Assembly (NCBI GenBank): GCA_964469455.1
Contig: CAYXZX010000001.1
Span: 5,276 to 69,275, forward strand
DNA length: 64,000 nt
DNA from: Fen-999 sp964469455
GTDB taxonomy: Bacteria > Pseudomonadota > Gammaproteobacteria > Burkholderiales > Rhodocyclaceae
Reading direction: 5' to 3'
The notes beneath the pieces were generated by a model, which worked only from the letters and a program-made list of their open reading frames with translations, did no database searches and was not told the origin of the DNA. The translations under genes were made by a program, and so were the position numbers. The stretch's first letter is position 1. The number at the start of each line of letters is the position of its first letter. This document shows, piece by piece, positions 9,534 through 17,768 of the stretch.

Positions 9534-9800
9534 CTGATTCTTCCTTCCTTTCTGTATTATGACTTTCGTTATAAGCACAACCAACAACCACACCATTTTT
9601 TCGTAGTCACAACAATGACTTAAAATTCCATCAAGACCAGTCTCGCCGAATTGGGCATTTTGCGACAACAAGTATGATGATGAACTGCCAAGGTAGGTTC
9701 GCATCATCCATTTGGACAATACCGACATCAGCCCACGATAACTGTTGGGCGAAGGCCACAGTTAACTGTGGAGTCGAGAGAAACGCGAAGCAATACCTCC
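9534..9800. other. Intergenic leader of the TonB receptor gene
   Basis: This 267-base region has no gene I would support. It is more AT-rich than its surroundings near the receptor start. It contains the receptor ribosome binding site and an 18-bp palindrome at 9703-9720. I could not assign a confident -35/-10 pair. Confidence 0.6.
9703..9720. promoter_or_regulatory. Putative operator site A
   Basis: ATCATCC-ATTT-GGACAAT, an imperfect palindrome about 170-187 bases upstream of the TonB-receptor ATG. It matches the consensus ATCGTCC-N4-GGACGAT shared with four other intergenic sites in this window. Confidence 0.6.
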
Positions 9801-10682
9801 CTAACGTGGGTAGTACCCGACGCCAATGATGTAGTTATCGACCTTGTAGATAAAGGTACGCTTGGATTCGATCTGACGCGTCACGGGATTCCGCCACGTG
9901 TAGTCGATCTCGGCCCGGTTGGCATCCTGCAGCTTCTGTCGCATCTCGACAACGATATTGCGCCCGTTAGCGTCGGTAATCTTTCTTGCGTCGCTGCCGA
10001 TCAAGTGCGGCAAGGATCCGTGGGCCTTCATCCGCATGTCCCGCATGTCGACGGCGAAAACATAAAGGTCATCCTGAATGAAGGGGCCATGGAGGTCATT
10101 GAAGTCGAGCAGCGCGCTCTTGCTGTCCCGTTGCATCGCGGCGGCTGCCTGATCGATCAACGCCCGTGCCTGACTCTCCGTCGCGCGGGGAATATAGAAA
10201 CCGACCGCGATAATTCGCTCGCCAACGCGGCGAAAGAAGGCGAGTTTCCGTTCCTCGCGCTTGTCGAGCCTGTTCAGCCAGCGGTACTCGACATGGCCGC
10301 CACCTTTTTCGGCCGCGACCTTGAGCATTTCCTTGAAGAAGGGCTTGCCCGCGGAGTCTCGCAGTTCCGCAACATTGCGTCCGACCAGAACCGAGGAGGA
10401 ACCGCCGCTGGCCAGAAACCTTCCGTCTGCCGCAAGCACGTATACGTAAAGCTCGCCGTCCTCGAACCGACCGGATTCGGCAAAGTCGGCTAGCGCCTTG
10501 TCGCCGCGACGCCGGTAGTAAGCGACTGCCTTGGCAAGCAATGCCTTGGCGCGATCAACCTTGGCAACATCAAGTTGCTCGACTTCACCCGTCGGCACGC
10601 GCTCATCCGCCGCCGACGCCTGAATCACCAGGACGCCGACCAACCCCAGGACAACGCTCCGCATGACCGACCTGATGTTCAT
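9801..10682 (-). CDS. Periplasmic protein with two Cache-type sensor domains
   Basis: A 293-residue exported protein with a signal peptide (MNIRSVMRSVVLGLVGVLVIQ, cut near ASA). It has two related single-Cache-like units. The first runs about residues 45-155 (AVAYYRRRGDKALADF, LYVYVLAADGRFLASGG, RIIAVGFYIPR). The second runs about 160-290 (YVFAVDMRDMRMKAHG, IIGVGYYPR). Each ends with the typical ...GV/GFY-P strand. There is no transmembrane or output domain, so this is a free ligand-binding protein rather than a receptor. It is the last gene of the tonB-exbBD operon, which suggests periplasmic ligand sensing or binding tied to uptake. The ATG has GGGAGG upstream. Confidence 0.8.
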   Translation of the reverse strand: MNIRSVMRSVVLGLVGVLVIQASAADERVPTGEVEQLDVAKVDRAKALLAKAVAYYRRRGDKALADFAESGRFEDGELYVYVLAADGRFLASGGSSSVLVGRNVAELRDSAGKPFFKEMLKVAAEKGGGHVEYRWLNRLDKREERKLAFFRRVGERIIAVGFYIPRATESQARALIDQAAAAMQRDSKSALLDFNDLHGPFIQDDLYVFAVDMRDMRMKAHGSLPHLIGSDARKITDANGRNIVVEMRQKLQDANRAEIDYTWRNPVTRQIESKRTFIYKVDNYIIGVGYYPR

Positions 10683-10727
10683 TGCCCCCGCCTCCCGGAC
10701 GATGTAGTGGAACTGCTACTTCACGGT

Positions 10728-11975
10728 CTAGCCTTGTCGCCCACCGTGGGCTATCCAGAGGCGAGCCAAGTCCGCGGCACCATCAGTGCCGGTAACGCTA
10801 CGCAATGCCTGCACGGCCTTTGCCCGATTGCCCGATTGCAAATAAGCCATGCCGAGGTGAAGCTTGGCGTCTTCAGCACGCTTCAACCCGCCCTTGGCGA
10901 TGCCCTGCTCGATCATGGCGATGCCCTTGTCAAGGTCTCCGTTCGTGACGAAGGCATAGCCAACCTTCACCGAGGCTTCGCCGTCCTTGGCTGATGCCGC
11001 GGCTTTTTCGTCCTCGGCCAATGCCTTTCGGTCATCATCGGTCTGCTTGTTCGCGAGATCACGCAAGCGCTTATGACGATCCGCTTCCGCACCAGCGCCC
11101 AGCACGCCCTTGGCGAAGCCTTCCGCGACTACCTTCTTGGCCTCCGCCGGCAGCCCCGCCTGCAGCGCCAGCTGGGCCATTTCCATGAAATCACCGCCCT
11201 CGCGGAGATTGCCGGTCGCAAACATCAGGCGATAGACATCCAATGACAGGCGATCGGAAAAGCCGGGCTTGCGTTGGATTCTGGCCAGCAGATCCGCCCA
11301 ATATTCCTTCTTCGGATGATGGACGACGAGCTTTTCGAGAGCGTTGACATATCCGGTCTTGTCGTTGACCTTGAGGTAACAGTTCGCCAGCAGCTGCAAC
11401 TGATCTTCCGCTGGCGTCCGCCCAGCCTTCTCGTCCGCGACCACCGACTCATTGATCGCCTTGGCCGCCTCCGCGTAGTCGCCATTCAGATATTGCGCCT
11501 GCATCATGAGCGTGCGCATCGAGCCTGAACTGCCGCCACTCTTGAAGTAGCGCTGGGCCCACGCGACCGCCTTGCCGTACTCCTTCGCGCGATAGTAGGT
11601 GCCGGCAACCGCTTCCATGATCTTGGCATGTTCGGCTTCAGGCAGCTTGCCCGAATTGATTACTGCTTCGAACGACTTTGCCGCCAGATCGGTTTCCCCC
11701 GCGCCTGACGCCGCGCTACCGCGCATGCGGTCAAGAATGTAATTCTCGTAGGCTGTCTTGCCACCCACTGCATCGGCTTCGCGGATCTTGGTCAGGGCCT
11801 CCTTGTACTTCTGGGCCTTCATCAATTCCTGTGCTGCCTGCAAGGGTTTACCGATTTCCGGACGCAGCGATTCCTGCGCTTGAACGCTTGCGACCCCGAT
11901 GCCCTCCGGTGTGACCGAACCCATCCATGAGCCAAGGGCCAGAACACCCAAGGCAAGGACACTCACACGCTTCAT
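10728..11975 (-). CDS. Exported tetratricopeptide-repeat protein
   Basis: A 415-residue protein with a signal peptide (MKRVSVLALGVLALGSWMGS... cut near VQAQ). Helical TPR-like repeats run throughout: SLRPEIGKPLQAAQELMKAQ, GTYYRAKEYGKAVAWAQRYF, AQYLNGDYAEAAKAINES, LANCYLKVNDKTGYVNALEK and, near the end, AYLQSGNRAKAVQALRS. It is likely a periplasmic scaffold. It lies 59 bases after the second exbD. TPR proteins encoded next to ExbBD/TonB systems are known in other proteobacteria and are thought to assist energy transfer to particular receptors; that role is inferred here. Confidence 0.85.
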   Translation of the reverse strand: MKRVSVLALGVLALGSWMGSVTPEGIGVASVQAQESLRPEIGKPLQAAQELMKAQKYKEALTKIREADAVGGKTAYENYILDRMRGSAASGAGETDLAAKSFEAVINSGKLPEAEHAKIMEAVAGTYYRAKEYGKAVAWAQRYFKSGGSSGSMRTLMMQAQYLNGDYAEAAKAINESVVADEKAGRTPAEDQLQLLANCYLKVNDKTGYVNALEKLVVHHPKKEYWADLLARIQRKPGFSDRLSLDVYRLMFATGNLREGGDFMEMAQLALQAGLPAEAKKVVAEGFAKGVLGAGAEADRHKRLRDLANKQTDDDRKALAEDEKAAASAKDGEASVKVGYAFVTNGDLDKGIAMIEQGIAKGGLKRAEDAKLHLGMAYLQSGNRAKAVQALRSVTGTDGAADLARLWIAHGGRQG

Positions 11976-12034
11976 AGCTCAACCTCTCGTTCGGTTAGGG
12001 CGGGCGCATGGCTGTAGCGCAACCGCCAGAGTCA

Positions 12035-12466
12035 TTACTGAATGAACTGCTCGTTGCCAACCAAACCAATCTTGACCACGCCCAGCCGCTGTGCCGATGC
12101 CATGACCATGGCGACTGACTTGTAGCTCACCAGTTTGTTTGGACGCAAATGCACTTCCGGCTGTTCCGGCAGTTCGGAAATCTCCCTGAAACGAACCTCC
12201 AACTGCTTCCGGTCTGGAACCAACTCGCCGTTCCAGAGGACAGTGCCGTCAAAGTCCACGTCAATTCGAACGATCTCCGGCGGTTTGACAGGAGGCGGGG
12301 GATTGCCAACCGGCATGTTCAATTTCACCGCATGCGTCTGAATCGGTATCGTGATGATCAGCATGATCAACAGCACCAGCATCACGTCAATAAGCGGCGT
12401 CGTGTTGATGTCGACGAGCACTTCCGGATCGCCAGAACTGCTGCCGGAGCCCACATTCATGCCCAT
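12035..12466 (-). CDS. exbD: ExbD/TolR-family biopolymer transport protein (second copy)
   Basis: A 143-residue protein with one N-terminal transmembrane helix and a periplasmic domain. The proton-path motif INTTPLIDVMLVLLI is intact, with the key Asp at residue 27. The C-terminal half carries EVHLRPNKLVSYKSVAMVM, typical of the ExbD periplasmic fold. It is the second of two tandem exbD genes and the two are about equally long. Paired ExbD proteins with one ExbB are common in TonB systems that energise dedicated receptors. The ATG has AAGGAAC upstream. Confidence 0.92.
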   Translation of the reverse strand: MGMNVGSGSSSGDPEVLVDINTTPLIDVMLVLLIMLIITIPIQTHAVKLNMPVGNPPPPVKPPEIVRIDVDFDGTVLWNGELVPDRKQLEVRFREISELPEQPEVHLRPNKLVSYKSVAMVMASAQRLGVVKIGLVGNEQFIQ

Positions 12467-12484
12467 GGTTCGTTCCTTTAATGG

Positions 12485-12916
12485 TTACTGCCGAACCGGC
12501 GGTTCGGTTATGAAGCCGACCTTGGCGATCCCGGCACGCTGACATGCCACGACGACCTTGCCCACCGATTCGTAGCGGGCATCCATGTCGCCACGGATGT
12601 GCACTTCCGGTTGCGGACTCAGCACCGAAACCTTCTTCAGGCGCTCGACCAGGACCTCGAGATCGCCTAGATACTCCATGTTCCAGAACAGATCGCCGTC
12701 ACGGCTCACGGAGATGAGGACATTCTCGGGCTTGGTCTGCGTTACAACATTGGTCTCTTTCGGCAACTGCACCGGGATGGAATGTGTCACGACCGGGATG
12801 GTGATGAGGAAGATGATCAGCAGCACCAGCATCACATCGACCAAGGGCGTCGTATTGATTGCCGACACCACTTCGTCTTCATCACCACCCTCGGCGGGAC
12901 CGACGGTCATGCTCAT
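12485..12916 (-). CDS. exbD: ExbD/TolR-family biopolymer transport protein (first copy)
   Basis: A 143-residue ExbD with an acidic cytoplasmic N-terminus (GGDEDEVVSA), then INTTPLVDVMLVLLI with the conserved Asp at residue 27. A periplasmic domain with EVHIRGDMDARYESVGKVV follows. It starts three bases after the exbB stop codon and precedes the second exbD by 18 bases. With ExbB it forms the proton-driven motor for TonB. Confidence 0.93.
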   Translation of the reverse strand: MSMTVGPAEGGDEDEVVSAINTTPLVDVMLVLLIIFLITIPVVTHSIPVQLPKETNVVTQTKPENVLISVSRDGDLFWNMEYLGDLEVLVERLKKVSVLSPQPEVHIRGDMDARYESVGKVVVACQRAGIAKVGFITEPPVRQ

Positions 12917-12919
12917 GAT

Positions 12920-13771
12920 CTAGCCCTTTCGGGATTGCTTGCTGAGCAGCACCATGTGCAGTTCGCCGGAGAAGGCCCGTACGTTTTCCATGGCCACCTT
13001 GTTACGACGAACCAACCAGTTGTAGCCAAGTACCGCAGGCACCGCAACCGCCAGGCCGATGGCCGTCATGATCAGCGCCTCGCCAACCGGACCCGCGACC
13101 TTGTCGATCGAGGCCTGGCCGGCGATGCCGATGGCGGTCAGCGCATGATAGATACCCCAGACGGTACCGAACAGGCCAACGAATGGCGCCGTCGAACCCA
13201 CTGTAGCCAGGAATGCCAGACCATCCTGCAGTCGGTTCTGGACATTCTCTACGGCACGCTGAACCTGCATGGTAATCCAGGTATTCAGGTCGATCTGATC
13301 AAGTTGCGAGCCTTCGTGGTGTTGCCCGGCACCCAGCGCACGCTCGGCAATGAAGCGGAAGGCGTTGCCCTCGGCAAGCGTGTTCGCGCCGTCCTGAAGT
13401 GTGCCCGCCGTCCAGAATGTCTTCTTCGCTGCCTTGTACTGCCTGAACAGTTTGTTCTGCTCCACCAGTTTGACCACGAGGATGTACCAGGTGCCCATCG
13501 ACATGATCACGAGGATCACCAGAGTGCCCTTGGCGACGAAGTCGCCGGTCTTCCACAAGGCATCCAGGCCATACGGGTTCTCGACCACTTCCGTGGCCTT
13601 GGCCGACGGGGCGGGTGGCGCCACGGGCGCGCTGGCACTGTCGGCGGAGGCGTTGCCCGCCGTCGCCGCGGTGCTTTGGGCATTTGCCGCTTCGGGCAGA
13701 GCACAGACGCCTGCCGCGCCAGCAATAAGCAAGGCGGCGACCAGAACTCTGAAACGTTTGATGATAGACAT
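12920..13771 (-). CDS. exbB: ExbB/MotA/TolQ-family proton channel
   Basis: A 283-residue ExbB with an N-terminal signal-like segment ending near AANAQS and a short Ala/Pro linker. Three transmembrane segments follow: around GTLVILVIMSMGTWYILVV, GSTAPFVGLFGTVWGIYHAL (the most conserved ExbB block) and GEALIMTAIGLAVAVPAVL. The extended N-terminus is typical of the long ExbB type. It lies between tonB and the two exbD genes in one operon. The start has GGAGGAG upstream. Confidence 0.94.
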   Translation of the reverse strand: MSIIKRFRVLVAALLIAGAAGVCALPEAANAQSTAATAGNASADSASAPVAPPAPSAKATEVVENPYGLDALWKTGDFVAKGTLVILVIMSMGTWYILVVKLVEQNKLFRQYKAAKKTFWTAGTLQDGANTLAEGNAFRFIAERALGAGQHHEGSQLDQIDLNTWITMQVQRAVENVQNRLQDGLAFLATVGSTAPFVGLFGTVWGIYHALTAIGIAGQASIDKVAGPVGEALIMTAIGLAVAVPAVLGYNWLVRRNKVAMENVRAFSGELHMVLLSKQSRKG

Positions 13772-13815
13772 GACTCCTCCTTCGTTGCGTACGGATTATT
13801 ACGGTTTCACTGCAT

Positions 13816-14481
13816 TCACTGAAGCTTCCAGGTGTACTTCAGGCTCGCCCAGGACTGCTCCGGCTTGCCATCCACGGTGCCGGGCTTGAACTGGCAGCGG
13901 CCCAAGGCATTGCGCGCGGCCTCGTCCAGGCGAGCATGGCCACTCGACGATTCGACCTCGCTCTTCACCACCCGACCATCGACATCAATCAGGAAGCGCA
14001 GCACGACAGTCCCTTCTTCCTCAAGGCGCCGCGATGCCGAGGGATACTCCGGTTCGGCGCACGACCGCTTGGCATCGATGACCGGCGGCACCCGCACGGA
14101 CGCCTTGGGCGGGGCAGCCACGACCGGTGCGGGAGCCGGTTCCGGGGCGGGCGGCAATGTGCGGGCGATGGCAGTAATGGCCCCCGGGTTCGCTTGCTGC
14201 ACCGCCGCAACATTCACCTCGGGCGGCGGAATGAAGGGCGGCGGCGGCGGCGCCAGTTTCGGGGGCGGAGGTGGCGGCTTGTCCGGGGGCGGCGCTTTCT
14301 TGATCTCCTCGATCAAACGGGTTTCGAGGGGGCCCTTGACCACCTCGACGACCTTGCGGGCCAGTCCGTTCATCAGCCCGTAAACCAAGGCCACATGGAA
14401 GATCACGACAAACGCGATACCGGCCAGATGCTTCGCCGGATTTCGCTGCTGCTGCGCGTAATCGAATTGCGCGTAACTCAT
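13816..14481 (-). CDS. tonB: TonB-family energy transducer
   Basis: A 221-residue protein. A single N-terminal transmembrane helix (about residues 14-36) is followed by a Pro-rich periplasmic span (KAPPPDKPPPPPPKLAPPPP and on). The TonB C-terminal domain (about 140-221) has EYPSASRRLEEEGTVVLRFL and ends ALGRCQFKPGTVDGKPE...LKYTWKL. I preferred the ATG at 14481, with GAGGAGG upstream, over an in-frame ATG at 14505. It is the first gene of the tonB-exbB-exbD-exbD-TPR-Cache operon and carries an 18-bp palindrome in its leader. Confidence 0.93.
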   Translation of the reverse strand: MSYAQFDYAQQQRNPAKHLAGIAFVVIFHVALVYGLMNGLARKVVEVVKGPLETRLIEEIKKAPPPDKPPPPPPKLAPPPPPFIPPPEVNVAAVQQANPGAITAIARTLPPAPEPAPAPVVAAPPKASVRVPPVIDAKRSCAEPEYPSASRRLEEEGTVVLRFLIDVDGRVVKSEVESSSGHARLDEAARNALGRCQFKPGTVDGKPEQSWASLKYTWKLQ

Positions 14482-14724
14482 TGATGCCTCCTCGGCCTGC
14501 TGCACGCTTCGGTGCTTCGTCTTGGCTTGATCACAGCCTCACATATTCGAAGGTTGGCTGAACGGCACTACGGCCCTCGTTCGACTGCGATGCCCGATTA
14601 TTGCAAGAATAGTGACATTGCCAAGAACCTGAATCATCGTCCGAATGAACGATCATCGACGCGTCATGTCCTTGCCGGCGAATATGGAGCCTTTCATGCC
14701 GGCAATAGGTCACATGTTTTCCGG
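14482..14724. other. Intergenic leader of the tonB operon
   Basis: A 243-base region between the tonB start and the end of the acyl-CoA ligase gene. I see no supported gene. It contains the palindrome at 14636-14653 and must hold the tonB operon promoter. Confidence 0.6.
14636..14653. promoter_or_regulatory. Putative operator site E
   Basis: ATCGTCC-GAAT-GAACGAT, about 155-172 bases upstream of the tonB ATG. This is similar to the distance of site A from the TonB-receptor start. One base differs from a perfect palindrome in the core arms. Confidence 0.6.
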
Positions 14725-16308
14725 TCATGCCGGCACGTCGCCTTGAAATAGCTTGCGCAGATCGTTCTTCAAGACCTTATTCGAGGCATTGACCGGCAAC
14801 TGTGGCGCAAACCGTACGAATCGCGGCACCTTGTAGTTCGCCATGCGCTCACGAGACCAGGCAATCAGCTCTTCGGCGGTTAGCCGGCAATTCGGTCGCA
14901 CCACGACCCACGCGCACCCGACCTCCCCTAGTCGCTCATCGGGAACCCCGATCACGGCTACCTGGGCAATCGCCGGATGCGCGGACAACATGGCCTCCAC
15001 TTCCGCCGGGTAGCAGTTGAAGCCGCCCACGATGAACATGTCCTTCAGCCTGTCGGTGATGCGCAGGTAACCACGTGCGTCCACCACGCCGATGTCGCCG
15101 GTATGCAGCCAGCCGCCTGCGTCGATCGCTTCGGCAGTGGCCTGCGGATCCTCGAAATAACCTTTCATGACATGGTAGCCACGCAGGCAGACCTCGCCGG
15201 CCTCGCCCGCCGGCACGGGCCGATTGCCGGCATCGACGATGCGAAGTTCGGTTCCGGGAATCGCCTTGCCGCTCGTGGTGGCAATTGTGGTGGCATCATC
15301 CTCCGGATCGCAGATTGTCGCCAGACCGCCACACTCGGTCAGGCCATACGCCGTGGTAACGATGCGGATGTTCAGGTCATTGCGCATCCGCTCGATCAAC
15401 ACCGGAGGAATCGTGGCCGCACCCGTTACCGCCACACGCAGACTCGAAAGGTCGGCCTGCGCGAGCCGCGGATGCGCCAGCATGGTCAAGTAGAGGGTCG
15501 GTGGGCCGGGCATGACGCTGATGCGATCACGCTCGATGCGGCCGAGAATGTCGTCGGCATCGAACACCGCTTGCGGCAGGATTGTCGCACCCGCGATGAG
15601 GCAGGTCAGCCAGCCTGCCTTGTAACCGAACGAGTGAAAGAACGGATTGACAATCAGGTAGCGATCGCCGGGGACAATGCCGATCACCTTGGCATACTCG
15701 GTGAAGGCTCGCACCGCCGCGCCGTGGGTCGACATCACGCCCTTGGGCCTGCCGGTGGTGCCGGACGTAAACAGCAAGTCGGCCAGATCGCCCGCCGCCA
15801 CCTGCAGCGCCGTCTGCCGCGCCGCGGCCTCCTCGACCCCACTCGCACGGGCAAGGAAGTCCAGCCAGTCCATGTCGGCCCCGCTGGCATCACGATGCCT
15901 GGCACCGACAACGATAATGTGCTCGAGCGAAGCGGGGCGCTGGTCGCGCAGCATGTCGGGATAGTAGGCCCCCAGGAAATCGCCGATGCAGAACAGGATA
16001 CGCGCACCGCTTCTGTCCAGGATATCCGCCGCTTCCGCGCCCTTCATGCGGGTATTGATGGGAACCAGCACGGCCCCGGCGCAATGCACGCCCAGCGCGG
16101 CCACCACCCACTCGGGCAGGTTGGGTGCCCAGATGCCAACACGATCGCCGGGCCTCACCCCCAGCGAGATTAGCGCGCGTGCCGCCAGCAAGGACCAGTG
16201 CTCCAGTTCAGCATAGCTCATGCCGATGCCATCCTGCTCGATCGCGGTACGCGCCGCGTGCTTGTCCGCGGCAGCGAAAAGGAGGGCCGGAATGGTGGTT
16301 GGGGTCAC
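14725..16308 (-). CDS. Acyl-CoA synthetase, FadD3-like
   Basis: A 527-residue ANL-family ligase. The P-loop-like motif is LLFTSGTTGRPKGVMSTHG, and the adenylate motif is TAYGLTECGG. The hinge is DIGVVDARGYLRITDRLKD, with GGFNCYPAEVEAML after it and the catalytic Lys in NASNKVLKNDLRK. Overall it resembles FadD3-type ligases that activate the C/D-ring acid of steroids, but specificity is inferred. I prefer the GTG at 16308, with TTGGAG eight bases upstream and the family-like N-terminus TPTTIPALLFAAADKH. The frame stays open to 16515, with ATGs at 16413 and 16428, so a longer product is possible. Confidence 0.85.
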   Translation of the reverse strand: MTPTTIPALLFAAADKHAARTAIEQDGIGMSYAELEHWSLLAARALISLGVRPGDRVGIWAPNLPEWVVAALGVHCAGAVLVPINTRMKGAEAADILDRSGARILFCIGDFLGAYYPDMLRDQRPASLEHIIVVGARHRDASGADMDWLDFLARASGVEEAAARQTALQVAAGDLADLLFTSGTTGRPKGVMSTHGAAVRAFTEYAKVIGIVPGDRYLIVNPFFHSFGYKAGWLTCLIAGATILPQAVFDADDILGRIERDRISVMPGPPTLYLTMLAHPRLAQADLSSLRVAVTGAATIPPVLIERMRNDLNIRIVTTAYGLTECGGLATICDPEDDATTIATTSGKAIPGTELRIVDAGNRPVPAGEAGEVCLRGYHVMKGYFEDPQATAEAIDAGGWLHTGDIGVVDARGYLRITDRLKDMFIVGGFNCYPAEVEAMLSAHPAIAQVAVIGVPDERLGEVGCAWVVVRPNCRLTAEELIAWSRERMANYKVPRFVRFAPQLPVNASNKVLKNDLRKLFQGDVPA

Positions 16309-16524
16309 TTGAAAATCTCCAAGCCAGGCAGCAACAGGATTATTGATCGCCACGACCTTGGCGGCCACCTTTCCAGGCCGGCCGGTCGAAGCAATTGCGA
16401 ACGCACGGTTCATCGACGATACCGACATGCCATCCGCCGCGAGCAACTTCTTGGAATGCTCGCATCGGGCCCGCGCACGTACATCGTCTGAGCAGACTAG
16501 CGGGCATCGCGGCAATCAAAGGGT

Positions 16525-17634
16525 TCACTGGCGGCCGCCTGCCGGCTCGAGCAGGCATTGAAGGCCCGTCGGTCCGTGAGGCCCCAACAGCATTTGTTCG
16601 AAGATGCCCCGACCCGCACGCGAGGGATCCCCCGAGAGCCTCAACGTCGCGCGACAAGGCGTTTGCAGATGGACCTGCTCAATGGAGTTGGCATCCAGCG
16701 CCGCACAATCCACGCGCTGATGATGCAAAGCATATTCGCCGTGATAACTGCCATGGCCCCGGGTCGGATGGTTATAGCCCGCTCCTTGAAGGTACACCAC
16801 ACCCTCGACGTCGAGATCGAGGCTCAGCGATCGTCCGTCCGGCAACGTGCCGGTAACACTCGCCCGCCGAACCTGTCGGCTACCGCGCCGGAACTCGAGA
16901 CTGTAGCGGACATCACCGACATGAAGCGGCCCACCGCCCTGCAGCGGCACGAGCACCGCACTGCGGTTCCATGGGTTGCCGGCAGCGTCATCGTTGGTGT
17001 GAAAGAAGAAGAGATGGTCGTCGAACTGCGCCGGCGTCCACAGCCAGAACCACTGCGGCAGCCCGCCCTCCGGAGACGGTTGGGCATCGCGCGCGCCGAT
17101 CGGTCGGACGCCCCACGAGCGGTCGCGGACGCCACCCCAGCCATCGATGCCGAACTCTTCGCGATGCCATGAAAGGCTGCCTCGCCAACGCCCGCCCTGA
17201 GTCATGCGCGTGAGATCCAGCACCGTGCGAGGGCCACTGCGATAGACGAATCGCGGTTCCTCGATCGGGGCCGCAAGACCTTCGAACACAAGGTCCGCGC
17301 GGATGCCATGCTCGTTATCGTCGACCCTGACCGCCAGTCGCCGCAGTGGTTCCAACACCTCCACCGAGATCGGCGCCACCTGCGTATCCAGGCGCTCGGA
17401 GCGGAGATGCCTGGATGCGATGAGGCTTTCCTGGATACCGTCGCGCTGGACCATGAACGCGGCGTCGATGAGATCGAGATGCGGGTATACCCCCAGGGTG
17501 GCAACGAAATAGATGGTACCGTCAGGGCTGTAGCCACCGAAGTAATACCGATCGTAGAAGTTCCGGTCCGTGCCCGCCGTCGCAAGCGGTTCCGGCAGTT
17601 GATGAACTGGATAGTCGTCACCCTTGGTCAGCAT
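16525..17634 (-). CDS. Conserved protein of unknown function, paralogue of the protein at 23710-24867
   Basis: A 369-residue soluble protein with many beta-strand-like segments. The motif VRDRSWGVRP near the middle and GHGSYHGEYALHH near the end match RDHSWGLRP and KHHGSYRGRLAL in the protein encoded at 23710-24867, so the two are paralogues. Such proteins are found in steroid-degradation clusters, often under DUF7064/DUF7065-type names, and have no established reaction. The ATG at 17634 has AAGGA nine bases upstream. It is divergent from the DUF1214-like gene, with a palindrome between them, and lies upstream of the FadD3-like ligase on the same strand. Confidence 0.7.
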   Translation of the reverse strand: MLTKGDDYPVHQLPEPLATAGTDRNFYDRYYFGGYSPDGTIYFVATLGVYPHLDLIDAAFMVQRDGIQESLIASRHLRSERLDTQVAPISVEVLEPLRRLAVRVDDNEHGIRADLVFEGLAAPIEEPRFVYRSGPRTVLDLTRMTQGGRWRGSLSWHREEFGIDGWGGVRDRSWGVRPIGARDAQPSPEGGLPQWFWLWTPAQFDDHLFFFHTNDDAAGNPWNRSAVLVPLQGGGPLHVGDVRYSLEFRRGSRQVRRASVTGTLPDGRSLSLDLDVEGVVYLQGAGYNHPTRGHGSYHGEYALHHQRVDCAALDANSIEQVHLQTPCRATLRLSGDPSRAGRGIFEQMLLGPHGPTGLQCLLEPAGGRQ

Positions 17635-17701
17635 GTTCAAGTGTCCTTGCCCTGGCACGGCCGTGCACGGCCATATTTTCGCTTTCACCGAACGCCTCTG
17701 G

Positions 17702-17719
17702 ATAGTCCCAATGGACGAT
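17702..17719. promoter_or_regulatory. Putative operator site B
   Basis: ATAGTCC-CAAT-GGACGAT in the divergent promoter region. It lies about 68 bases from the minus-strand start at 17634 and 50 bases from the plus-strand start at 17769. Confidence 0.6.
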
Positions 17720-17768
17720 GCCGGCGACGGCCATCACCCCTAAAAGGTGCCGCTGGAGGATCCGAGCC

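Noticed and set aside
8403..9623. A 406-codon plus-strand frame opposite the TonB receptor
   Set aside because: The receptor has plug, TonB box and barrel motifs on the minus strand; this frame has none.
9534..9728. N-terminal extension of the TonB-receptor frame
   Set aside because: A signal peptide begins at the ATG at 9533 after a strong ribosome site, and the extension overlaps operator site A.
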